Below are positions 22,101 through 32,177 of a stretch of 64,000 nt of DNA, in pieces. The stretch is taken from the NCBI GenBank assembly GCA_958450365.1, contig CAUEEP010000171.1, positions 62,001 through 126,000 on the forward strand. The letters run 5' to 3'. This stretch comes from Mesorhabditis belari (taxonomy: Eukaryota; Nematoda; Chromadorea; Rhabditida; Rhabditidae). The notes beneath the pieces were generated by a model, which saw only the letters and a list, made by a program, of their open reading frames with translations, had not been told where the DNA came from and did no database searches. Made by a program: the position numbers and the translations under genes. Within the stretch, counting starts at the first letter, position 1. Every line of letters begins with the position of its first letter.

Positions 22101-23862
22101 TCAAAAAAGTTTGTCATTATAAGTCATTGTAAATTGTAAATTGTACCCACCATCAGATCTTCTCACAAATTCGCACATGATATCAAGAAGTTGCCTCAAA
22201 TCCTCCAGGCAAATGTAGACCAAACCAGCGAATTCCATCTTGCAGGAATGAGCGGCTGACTCCAAACGGAACTCCCGATGAAAGAAGGTATTTGTATACG
22301 GTGGATTGAGACCAATCAGTAACCCCGATCTGACCGTTTCCTCTCCATTTAGATCATCCGAGGGACAAAATCTTTGATCTTCACCCACATAAACTGGTTT
22401 CACCAACCAAGCTCTTTCTTTACACGACCAAAAATGAAAGCCACGAGATAGATCTTTTGAGCAAATCTCCCTTAGAAGAGTTTCAAGTAAATATAAATGA
22501 GTAATCCGATAGCGATGAATGTTCTCCCAATGATGCAATAGACGAAATGATCGCTCAAATAGTGAATGAATCTCGAGAAACTGTAGCTGATTCAGTTTTT
22601 TTACATGTTGAATATTTGATTTGGGGTAAAGAGTGGTCTAACGACAACTTTGGGAAATTTTCAACTGGACACGGTTCTAAACAAGAGCACTTCTCGAGAA
22701 ATTTTGTCTTTCGGGAGTGAATCCCAGAAGTAAATGTAGTCTAGAAATGGGTTTTCATCGAGTTTCCAATTCCATTCTTGAAATTCTTCACTTTGATCGA
22801 ATTTCATCGATAGTATCACAGAGTCAATGAACTTTTGAGACTCTTCATCAAATTTCCATGGCTTTTTTGCCTCAACTTTTGAATAAGCAATAACTTGATC
22901 CCTTTTCTCAATCAAAACCCGTCGAATCTTATCAATATCAATAGTGGTTTTACTCTGCGATTCCGGCTCAAAAACCTCTTTCCTCACCTGATCATAGATT
23001 TGGATTTCCCCCAAATCTCTCGTGAATGCCAACCCAGCCCAACTAATCTTGCACCACTCGTTTCTCGAGTCACCAACGTAATAAGTATCATAAAGTTTTC
23101 TTCTAGTAAACACTTTCTCCACTTCTTGTATGTTATGAATAGCTATGTCAAGTAAATCGATGAGTTCCACCCATGAGAGTTTCAACGATTGACAATTCCA
23201 CAATGTTGCCACCGAGAACTCCACACAGAAATCCTGATAGTAGAAATCTTGACTCACCACCCAAGCGGAACTTTGCAATGCGGAGACAATTGGCTCCACA
23301 ATTTCCATTTCCTCAGCGTATTCGTTTAGGACACAATGCACGTCTCGATGCTTTTTTGAGAAGAAATTATCACCAGTCCATTGCTGGATTCGAGCAGTTC
23401 CCTCCAATAATTGCTTCTTCTCCACATTGCTTAAAAGCTTCCCATTTAAAAGCACTCAAGAACCAATCTATTAGAGAGCTTCGGACATCATTCACGTCAT
23501 AGATCACTTGACGAAAATAACCTAACTCCGCATTTTCGTAGCCTAGTGGCTTGTGAAGGCTCATCGGGTCATTCTCTGGTAGCCTTGTTACAGTCATTTT
23601 TTGGAAATCCGTTTTGAGATCAAGTTTTTCCATGTATTCTAGCCAAAGCTCTTCATTCTCTGGGTCGATTTTTGGTTTGCTCGTTTCCGGTCTTTCTTCT
23701 TTATTCTTCTTGTTCTTATCAACAGTTTCGCCAAAAGTGATAGTTGGAATCTTCCAATTTTCCAAATTTTCCGAATCTTTTACCAAACAAAGTCCATCGG
23801 GGATTTTTAGGCGATCTTGCCGAGGTTTTGATTCTGGTTCTGGACGAAAGTTGGGAAAAAGC
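22101..23862 (-). CDS. Unrecognised protein, multi-exon, one frame change
   Basis: I do not recognise this protein. An AG acceptor near 23862 opens an exon (LFPNFRPEPESKPRQDR...). The exon runs with Lys/Glu-rich text (VDKNKKNKEERPETSKPK) to about 23450, where the frame must change by one base (DWFL to LLNGKLLSNVEKKQLLEG). It then continues to 22661 (stop after LLFRTVSS). A further exon, probably from about 22625, continues (NQLQFLEIHSLFERSF ... TMTYNDKLF) to a stop at 22101. Two stretches look like weak internal repeats: WAGLAFTRDLGEIQIYDQV and FAGLVYICLEDLRQLLDIM. The protein is soluble, with no signal peptide seen. Upstream exons are not located. Confidence 0.5.
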
Positions 23863-24043
23863 TGAAATACTAGATTATCGATAAAGTTAAAGATAACGAA
23901 TTAACTAATAACTCTGGTCGATAAACTAATAAATTCCAAATCACTAAACTTAAAGCGATTGGGTATATGTTATTCGCGGTTTAGAATACCAAAGGAGGTA
24001 GCTGTAAGGCATAAGGCCCTATCCTGGCGGCAATGGGATACGT

Positions 24044-24096
24044 GTCGGTGTAGCTCATTGGTAGAGCGCTCGCCCGGTTCGAATCATGGCGCCGAC
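24044..24096 (+). tRNA. tRNA-like pseudogene lacking the anticodon arm
   Basis: The acceptor halves GTCGGTG and CGCCGAC pair (one G-U). The D-arm TAGCTCATTGGTAGAGCGC is typical and the T-loop TTCGAATC is intact. Only about 53 nt are present because the anticodon stem-loop is missing. It is not a functional tRNA. It may be a relic or part of a tRNA-derived repeat. Confidence 0.6.
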
Positions 24097-24392
24097 CATG
24101 TTTTGTATTCCCAGCCCCAACCCATAAAAAGGACCGACGTCTCCAAAGCACAAACCTCTTTTAAACCTTTCGTTTTTATCCAATCCCATTTCAGCATCAT
24201 AACGCTTTTCCAAATCAATTTTTCAGAAGAACACCTAAAAGTGACATTTGACCTGAAAATTTAGCTTCCAGTACTTCAATACAAGATCAGTAAAGTAGCT
24301 TAACGTTCGGACAAATTGTTGGAGTAAAAATTAGATCACTTGGGAGATCTCTAAAATAGATCTCTTGTTTTCGACAAGTTTGAAATGGTCAA

Positions 24393-27156
24393 CTACTTTC
24401 TTTCGATGAGCTCCCAAAGGGTCAATCCGGCTCCGAAGACATCACACTTTTGAACCTCCTGTAAAGCTGATCAGATAAAGTAAAAGCTAAAATAAATTAT
24501 AGTCGAATTTCTAGGTTTTAAATCTTGCTCAAGTGAATTTTAAGTTCAAATTTTATTTTGTAAAATAAAAAATGAGCACACAGTTAACGAATTAGCCAAA
24601 AAAAATTGTTCATCAGGCTACTTTTCTTTGAAAAAATCTTAGTATTAAGTTTAAAATTTAGATTCGAACTTTATAACTTTGTAGCTTAGATTTCGAGCTT
24701 AGATAGCTTTAGATTTCGAACTTTGGAAAGTCAAAAAGCTAGTTAAACTTGACTTTCGGGTAAAAAAAAGCGTTAATTGAAAAACTTCTTTGTTTGTCAC
24801 AATATAAACTTTAATTACCTTAAAAGACAAATTTATTCCCAGCGAAATCTCGGGTGCCATGTATTTGGGTGTACCCGCAAAAGTATTCATATCATTCCCA
24901 TCAAATCGTTTGATCACCCCAAAATCGCCAAGTTTCAGCGTGAAGTCTTGAGTCACAAAAATACTAAACCGTTTTATTGTTAAAATTTTCACAAATCTCA
25001 TAATTACTTATCCGGTTTTATATCACGATGAGCGATTGCGATAAGATCGGATTTGAGATAGACGAGCGCCGAGAAAATCTCCTCCGCCCATTTCACAATA
25101 GACGCCACCGAGTAATTGATTGTTGAGTTTTTAATCACTGAAATCAATCAATACTGGTTCCTTTTCGAATTTCAATTGTACTTTCAATTGAACTTTCAAT
25201 TGTACTTTTAATTGTACTCTTAATTGTACTCTTAATTGTACTTTCAATTAGTATTAGTTTACATTCACAGTTTAAATTCTATGATAAACTATTGGTTAAC
25301 AAACTATTGTTGTTAATTTGTTGAACTAACCATTTCTCAACGATCCTCGCTCACAATATTCCATAAAAATTAGATATTTCCCCGGTTTCTGTGGAAAGTC
25401 ATGCGGTCGATCCTTGTATTTCACAATATTTCGGTGAACGACTTTCTTGAGAATTCTCATTTCTTTGTGCTGATCTTCTTGATTCGGCTCTCGGAAAAGC
25501 TCCTTCATTACGAGTTGTCTGTAATGAAAATGAAGCAAATTCAAAAATACAATTAATTAATAAAAATCTGTACCGTATTTATTCTAATAGAAGCGCATGC
25601 GTTTCTATTTTTCAATTAATCCACAAAATTACTTCTATTAGAGGCTGCGTTTCTATTTTTCGATGATTTAAAAAAATTGATGAAATAGTTCGTAGAAAGT
25701 AGAAAGAAAACATTAAAAATTCGATTATTTTATCCATTTATTTATTAAATATAACAGAAAAAATTACCATTAAACCATTAAAAATAACCATTAAAAACAA
25801 TTCAATCGTCAAAAAAGATATTGGTATAGGCGTTTTCTTTGCGAATCCCATTGAGAAACATCACATGATTGACCAAAACATCGGCTTATTTCCAAGGTTT
25901 TTTTGGTAGATCAACGTTTTACCTCTTAGAATTTTTGCTAAAGGATCAGGTACTAAAATATAAAACGTCAAAATGTTTAAAGTTATGAGAATTTTAAGGC
26001 ATAAATTAACTTAAAGGGGTAGTCCGGCCTAAAAGTTGTCTTTCAATAATCGCGCTCATTTATACATTATTCAATGCGTTTTATTCTTCTCTACAACTAT
26101 TTCCTATATGAAAAACAAAGTTTCCAATCGAGAAATGAAGAAAAAGGCAATTTTTGCTTTCCGCCTTACCCTAAAACGTGGATATTTGGGCAAAAAGTAT
26201 ATAAAAGTTCCGTCCAATTGCATTTTAGCACTTGCGGAAGGTGGCTACTTTGAGATTTTTTGCGCAACTAAGTCATTTGCGCAATTTTTTGCCCAACTAG
26301 GTCATTTGCGCAACTAGGTCATTTGTGCAACTAGGTCATTTGCGCAACTAGGTCATTTGTGCAACTAGGTCATTTGCGCAACTAGGTCATTTGTGCAACT
26401 AGGTCATTTGCGCAACTCGCCATAACTTTCTTCTAAGTGGGCCAATCTTTATGATTTTGGTGTCATTTTGTAGATCTCAACAAGTGCAACAAAATGACAC
26501 CAAAAGCATAAAGATTGGCCGACTTAGAAGAAAGTTATGGCGAGTTGTGCAAAAAATTTGGCGCCAAGTAGCCACCGCCGCATTTGCGTTCTTTTCTTTT
26601 GCATGTATTTTCTCAAATTTAGCAACAATCTTAAATCTTTCTTGTTTTTTTAATAGAAAACATTACATTCTAAAAGAATATTTTAAAAGGTGAAAATCGG
26701 GCGTAAGAAAACGTGAAAAACAAGCGTCCAATTGAACACTGACTTTTCTTAGACCGGAGTACCCCTTTAAGACGGAATTGAATTGCCTAGGTACCAAAAT
26801 TCTAAATTCTAAATTCGATCCAAAAAAGCTGATTACTTAATTGCGAGAAAAACTTATCAAAATTGCCATCGCTTATGCAAAATAAATGATAAAGAATGCA
26901 ATTTTTCTCAAGGAAATATATTATATATCATTAAAGGCTCAAAACTTAGGGTATTCAGTCTACTAAGCTGAATATCCATCGTTGTTTCTTCTATCAGAAG
27001 GCTGGACTTCTATTTTTTTAATCATTCCACAAAATTGCTTCTATTAGAATAAATACGGTATCTCTAACATACAGTTGATCCTTTTTGAATTTTAAATGTC
27101 GTCCCAAAACCACCACTTTCGAGTGAGCAGCTTTCCCAGCCATTTAGAGAATCCAT
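24393..27156 (-). CDS. NEK-like Ser/Thr protein kinase, short C-lobe
   Basis: Five exons on the minus strand. Exon 1 (27073-27156) starts MDSLNGWE and has the Gly-rich loop GGFGTTFK. Exon 2 (25331-25518) has QLVMKEL, the catalytic Lys, and the hinge LIFMEYCERGSL. Exon 3 (25008-25137) has HRDIKPD. Exon 4 (24819-24963) has KLGDFGVIKRF, then GTPKYMAPEI. Exon 5 (24393-24458) has CDVFGAGLTLWELIERK and a TAG. Exons 2-5 join in phase. Exon 1 to 2 misses by two bases. The frame stops just after subdomain IX, so the rest of the C-lobe is absent unless the GTAGTT at the stop is a donor to an exon I cannot see. The first intron (1.55 kb) holds nested transposons. All catalytic residues are present. The NEK assignment is by motif style. 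Confidence 0.75.
26011..26770. mobile_element. TTAA-flanked palindromic MITE (piggyBac-like)
   Basis: The ends AGGGGTAGTCCGGCC and its near-complement lie just inside TTAA at both borders, the target site of piggyBac-type transposases. The interior has a 17-bp minisatellite (26270-26412) and a second palindrome (about 26412-26545, arms containing 'ataactttcttctaag'). There is no transposase. Confidence 0.75.
26270..26412. repeat. 17-bp minisatellite
   Basis: About eight or nine copies of 'gcaactaggtcatttgc' or '..tgt', alternating at one base (gcgc/gtgc). Confidence 0.9.
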
Positions 27157-27339
27157 TTTCAATAAACGATTAGGAATTTTCAGTTCAGGTATTTTGAAAA
27201 TTTGAAAAGCAATCAGTTTAAGAAATGAATTTTATCGCCATTTTATGACGGTTATATGCAGAAAAGGAGCAAAGGAAACGGCTGCTTTACATTGCGCAAT
27301 TTAAATATGGCAAAAGCCTCTTTGCACTTTCAGTGTTTC

Positions 27340-27718
27340 TCAAAACGAATCAAAGTGAAAAATCGATAAAATAAGGCAAAGAGATTTGGTGAGATCATCG
27401 TCACAAAATATTCCTTTGTCAAATATTTCGTTGATTGCAGTTTCCGGATACCATTTTGCGAAATGTTCACAGAGGAAATTGTGCGAATGTTTGGTGAAGA
27501 AGAACTCTTGAAGAACTACCTTATCGATGTTGCCTGAGAAATACTGTTGATGGAAATATTGATCGATCGATGCAATGAACTTTCTTTTGTTTTCTCTTCT
27601 CAAACCGATCTCCAGCAATTTCCCATTTAACTCGTTTCTCAAATTTTCGATGTGCCGAGTTTCTGGGACGACGAGGAGCTCCGTGCTGGAAATGCTAAGG
27701 CTCGATTTGACTGAAGTT
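27340..27718 (-). CDS. Unrecognised exon or small gene
   Basis: After an acceptor (ttcag at about 27719) the frame encodes a charged protein (KSSLSISSTELLVVPETR ... RRENKRKFIASIDQYFHQQ ... SLCLILSIFHFDSF) ending at a stop at 27340, about 126 residues. There is no known motif, and the upstream exons were not found. The words LNGKLL also occur in the gene at 22101-23862, which may be chance. It lies upstream of the kinase, on the same strand. Confidence 0.35.
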
Positions 27719-27859
27719 GTAAAATTCTTTGTAGAAAGAACGGACTATCTTTGGCATACAAATCCGTTATGCAAAGAATGTCGATTTTTGTGGGTAAAAG
27801 TGTGAATTGATCGATCGAACGCAGCAAACTCATTTGCCCCATTTAGCCAAAACGCTGAC

Positions 27860-28470
27860 AAGTGTAACCGATCAAAATTGAACTTCAAGCAATCATTTCG
27901 TCGTGAAATTCTCTCGGTCACCCAAATGGCCAATATCATGGATATTTTCGGCTTACGCATTACGCGGCCGCAACTTTGGTATGCGGGAATGAGACTGCAG
28001 ATTATGGAATCCCGGAAGGCTACGACGATTTCTGGATGGATTTCAAGCAAGATATTTCGTATTTGGTTTCAAGTTATGGTCTAAAAGGGATTGATGGTGG
28101 TGCATTATTGCCGTGTCAGTCGTTTCGTAAAAGATGCGCGGTCGTCAATGTGTTAATGCTAAAAAGGAAACACACTTACCAATACGGCCAACGTTAACAA
28201 CTTTAAGTTACTTTTTCAAAATTATTGCCTTTTGCGCTGTTGCTTGCCTAGAAACACCTGTGGAGAGCCGACTGTGCCGGATTTGAGGGTGTCTTCCTAA
28301 TATATCATTTACGTTTTATGGAGTTTGTTGGCTTAAATTTAAGGCTGGATTCGGATTTTAAAGTCTTTTTAAGTCCTCATGTTCAAATTTCTGGGATTTG
28401 GTTATATATTTTGATCTCTGGTCCAAATCGGCCGCTTCGCAAAAAGATGCGCGGTCGTTAATGTGTTAAA
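27860..28470. other. Uncertain coding-like stretch with a local repeat
   Basis: A plus-strand frame near 27960-28084 reads GNETADYGIPEGYDDFWMDF, which looks like real protein, but no splice partners could be fixed. 'aaagatgcgcggtcgt.aatgtgtta' occurs at about 28130 and again at about 28440, so part of this is repeated DNA. Confidence 0.3.
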
Positions 28471-28829
28471 ATAAAATAGAATTATCTACCCAAGGACTGG
28501 AGATGTTTGGAGCCATGTCTGCTTCCAGTTTTGGCTGAAAATTTTTGAATACCTTTGTTATTTGATCATTTAAAAATATAGACTACACAACTACGAAAAA
28601 GTGGCCAAAATTTGCTCACAGATCAGCGAAAATCGAGATGAGTGGCTTAAAAAGGGTCAAAAAACGAGTAATCCGCTTTTGAATGGGGAAAATTGGAACA
28701 TGTGTACCGCAATTTTTGAGCTTTCCATTTTGAAAGCTACACAATTGTCAAAAATGCATCGACTCTTTATATTTTGCTGTTTCTTGCAAGGTTAGAAAAG
28801 TTAGAGATTTTCTGTTAAACATTTACATA

Positions 28830-29300
28830 TATTGCCGCCATGGTCGACCGTTAGGAGTTTTGAATCTTAGTCGAGACGTCAAGGGAGTTCGTTCCTAGGA
28901 GTAAACGGATATGGACTAGAATTTGGGTTAAGTTAAAGAGAGTGGATCCTTTTGATATCCCACCATCTCTAACACCCCGACAACCCAACTGAACTCCTCC
29001 AATATTAGAGGGGAGTCCCTGTGAAATGACCGACCTGAACTTGACCTGAAGACCTGAAGTTGCATAGATCCGGAAGATATTTATCTTTATTTACAGTAGT
29101 ACGATAAGACGAATAGATTACAAATGAGTGTAAGGGGAAGGGGGACTCGAAGTGAGAGCCTCACTTGTCCTCGTAGGCAATCCCAAGGACCTCGATGAAA
29201 CTTCCATCCCAGGTAATCCCAAGGACTTCTCGGCGATGAAAGGGATAAGCACAGGGAAGAACACATTTACATAAGAATAGACAAATCATTCAATAATAAC
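28830..29300. repeat. GC-richer block, possibly a retroelement LTR
   Basis: The base composition is richer in G and C than the surroundings. On the minus strand it contains an AATAAA within a possible transcript-end context and short direct repeats ('cccaaggac', 'gacctgaa'). No reverse transcriptase is near. A solo LTR is possible, but no clear TG...CA ends were fixed. Confidence 0.25.
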
Positions 29301-29574
29301 AATAGTAACTAAAATATCAGTTTGGCTCCGGAGCTGACAAGGGTTCGATCGGCTAGATTATTGATTCTTTTTTCTCATATAATATATATGGGTTTTTTCT
29401 TCCCTAATTTTAGGATTTTAAAAGAATACCCGGTGAAAGATATTCAAAATTCAAAAGATTTAAGTGAGCAAATAAATTTCAGTCTCTTCTTCTTATGTGA
29501 TATTCAATGGAACAGTTCGGGCTCAAATTATCAATGTTTGTTTATGAAAAGTTTTATTCTAAATTCTTGTTTAG

Positions 29575-31013
29575 CTTCACAACACTTTCCGCTCAAATCT
29601 AGCTTTTGGTAAACAAGTTTGGATTGGGAAAAGCAAAAACTATCCGAATGCGAGTAGAATGTTTTGGCTGGTAAGTGTGGTTTGTAAAGAATTGTAGCGA
29701 GAATTATTGACTTTTTTTTGATATAATAAAATTGAATCTAGCATTCCACAGATCGTTCTTGTATGTAAAGTGCAAATTTCTAAGCTTCATATAAGCTTCA
29801 TATAAGCTTCATATAAGCTAATATCCAAAAGGTAACGGATTTTAGAAATGGGACGATGCATTGGCAACGTCAGCTGGGAAAAGAGCCGCCTCAAAGGTGA
29901 TTCAAAATAATGAAGGGGAAACTGACGGCTGCAATCCCGGCTGGAGTCGGTGAGAATCATTATGGAGTCGAGTTTGCATCGGTTGGCACAAATCTTCCAC
30001 CAACGTCAATGTGTGAGTTTTATTTGTTTAAAGTTGTAAATCTATACAAAAGTGTGACTGTTTGGGGGCAAAAAGGCAAAAATGTCGAGTTAAACTAGGA
30101 GATGATTGAAAAAAAAGTTAGACGAAATTATGTCATATGCAAAAGTCGAGTAAAGATCTGTTTTCTAGTCCAAAAAGCCTGGCAGGATTGGAACAGTTAC
30201 TGGATGATTTTTGGTCTTCCTTCATTGACTTACACTCCATCAACCGATCCGATAAACGATCATGACAAGGAGTCTTCCTATCAGGTACTCTAATAACACT
30301 AGACTAATAAAAATGGCCTTGTTCTGAACAAGATCAGTATAAATTTTCGGTGCTATACGGTAGACTTTTAACAAAAACATCTGTCGGTTCTTTTTTTGCC
30401 GTTGACAATTAAAGATTTTTCGTGTTTTTCTCAGCACCAACCCTTTGATTTTCACTATTTTGATTATCGTTCGATGCAGAATAAAATTGCACGTGGAATG
30501 ATACCAAAATTAACTTAAAAAATAATATCCATGCAAAGTTGTTGGCTAAAAACCTAAACCCCACCCATTATGGACGGAACTTAACCTTTCATAGAAAAAA
30601 CACCAGTTTAGCTGTTTACCGGGAACACCTACGCGGTCGGTTGTGCTTATCAAATCGTGACACCAAATCTGGGTGGATATGTGGTCGTTTGTCACTACAG
30701 GAACAAGTTAGTAAATGCAAAACCTACTGCAAAACGAAACAAAACCTAGAGTAAGTAATAGTTTGTGTACGGTATTTTGTAAATGACAAATTGGTTCCTT
30801 ACCTCAAACCAGCGGTGAATCGCATAAAAGCAATGAAAATCTAGAAACAATGGTCTGCTTACCGAACTCGTACTCGTTATTTTACATCTACAAAACATTT
30901 CCAGAGGTTTAAACGCAAACACGCCCGTCTACGTGGTCGGCACAACGTGTTCTCAATGCCCGGCTGCCACATCGACTTGCAATGCTGTCAAGGGACTCTG
31001 TGTGATGAATTAA
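29575..31013 (+). CDS. CAP/SCP-domain secreted protein, with frame changes
   Basis: A member of the CAP (SCP/TAPS) superfamily of secreted proteins. Exon 29575-29670 has LHNTFRSNLAFGKQVW, the usual domain start. The exon at 29846 onwards has KWDDALATSA and, in the next frame, GVGENHYGVEF. The exon at about 30171-30283 has QKAWQDWNSYW ... SLTYTPSTDP. Exon 30612-30706 has NTYAVGCAYQIV and GGYVVVCHYRN. The last exon (30905-31013) has PVYVVGTTCSQCPAATSTC and a stop. The last four domain blocks are in canonical order. A one-base frame change near GGGG at 29920 and another between the second and third exons are required. The HYTQ box is altered to SSYQ. The signal-peptide exon was not found. Either a pseudogene or an assembly with indels. 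Confidence 0.7.
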
Positions 31014-31040
31014 ATTGTTCTTTTTGCATAATTAAAATGA

Positions 31041-31522
31041 TTAAGCAATCAATAGATTAATTTCGCTTTTCAACTTACACTCAGCATGAGACAGACAAAT
31101 GATTTTTCCGGATGGGAGCCTGCAGTCAATACTACCACCAGCACAGTCAAAAGTTCCTGAAAATCAGCTATTTTTTAAGAATTTTGACGACTTTTGACGA
31201 GTTAGGCAATGGTATGGGTAATTTGGAAGATTAGGTATAGAGATTTTAAGAGTATCATAACTTTGAGACTTTGAGAATCATAATTTTCGAATGAAACCAA
31301 CAATTATTAACCATCGGACCAAGGATTGAGATTAATGAATGTTTTGAACCATATTTTAGAAAATGATGTTAGAAAATGTGTGAATTATTATTTTATTCAA
31401 TCACGCACACGAGCTGTGCTACTTGAAGTTTAAACTCACACGGTGTCGTCGTCCAAAGTGACTTCCTCGTCGTCACCTCGCAAATCACAGTCATCATCAA
31501 CACAACGAACACGAAAACGCAT
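31041..31522 (-). CDS. Small Cys-rich secreted-peptide candidate
   Basis: A hydrophobic stretch (VFVFVVLMMTVICEV) near 31470-31520 could be a signal peptide, followed by a GT donor at about 31437. After an acceptor near 31158 the frame gives TFDCAGGSIDCRLPSGKIIC and LSHAECKL, four spaced Cys, ending at TAA at 31041. The exons do not join cleanly in phase, and the hydrophobic frame lacks an early ATG (the ATG at 31522 is in a neighbouring frame). No family is assigned. Confidence 0.3.
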
Positions 31523-32177
31523 TTTGTTCGAATGTTTTATAAATCAGAAATAGATATCAGAAATAATGGATATCAGAAATAGATATCAGAAATAGATAAC
31601 TCGTCAAAATTCTTAAAACATAGCTGATTTTCGGTTTTGCAAGTGTTCAATATCAAATACAGTTAGAGTAATGCGTTTTCTGAAAGGTGACTAAATTGTA
31701 GAACTACCGTACATCAACAGTTTTATCTAAAGTTTTCAAATTTATTAAACCAAACATGAATAGAGGAAAGATTACTTTAGTTTTTCAATTTGGGCACCTT
31801 TTCGAAAATCGTGAGAGACAATAAAATGAAAAAACAATTAGAGATTCCTATTTTTCCGTATTACGGTAATTTTCATTTTAGAACTGAAGCATGGATTCAA
31901 ATTGGCAATTTTCCAAAAGAAAGAGGAAGAAATATTCGAAAAAAATGAGTTAATCGTAGGCTAAACTTTTTCTACTTTTTAAATAAGAAAAATAGCTAAA
32001 ATTGGGCAAAAGGGAGTTGAAATTGTGTCCAATAGCAACGAAATGAGCAGTTAGAGTTAATTAACTCTAACTGCTCACCGTTAATTCTAAATTTCACTCT
32101 CGATCCCTTCTTCACAAAGCTCAGATGAGTTTGGGTTAAATGGTTTAAATTTGAATATAAATATTCAACATTCAAAA

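Larger units (their letters stand above)
25573..27058. mobile_element. TIR element (pogo-like ends) in the kinase intron
   Basis: Perfect inverted ends of about 22 bp (CCGTATTTATTCTAATAGAA...) lie between TA duplications at 25571-25572 and 27059-27060. The ends resemble those of the larger element at 61020-63294. No transposase remnant was recognised. A TTAA-flanked MITE is nested inside. Confidence 0.75.

Noticed and set aside
23959..24264. A 101-codon plus-strand frame
   Set aside because: It runs through a tRNA-like pseudogene and shows no protein motif.
26270..26412. Regular 17-bp units considered as a CRISPR-like array
   Set aside because: The units are contiguous with no unique spacers, and the setting is a eukaryotic MITE. 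It is a minisatellite.
30430..30515. Possible extra exon of the CAP gene (HQPFDFHYFDYRS)
   Set aside because: The exons on either side join directly in phase as SSYQ|LFTGNTYAVGC, matching the CAP domain order, so this piece is intronic.
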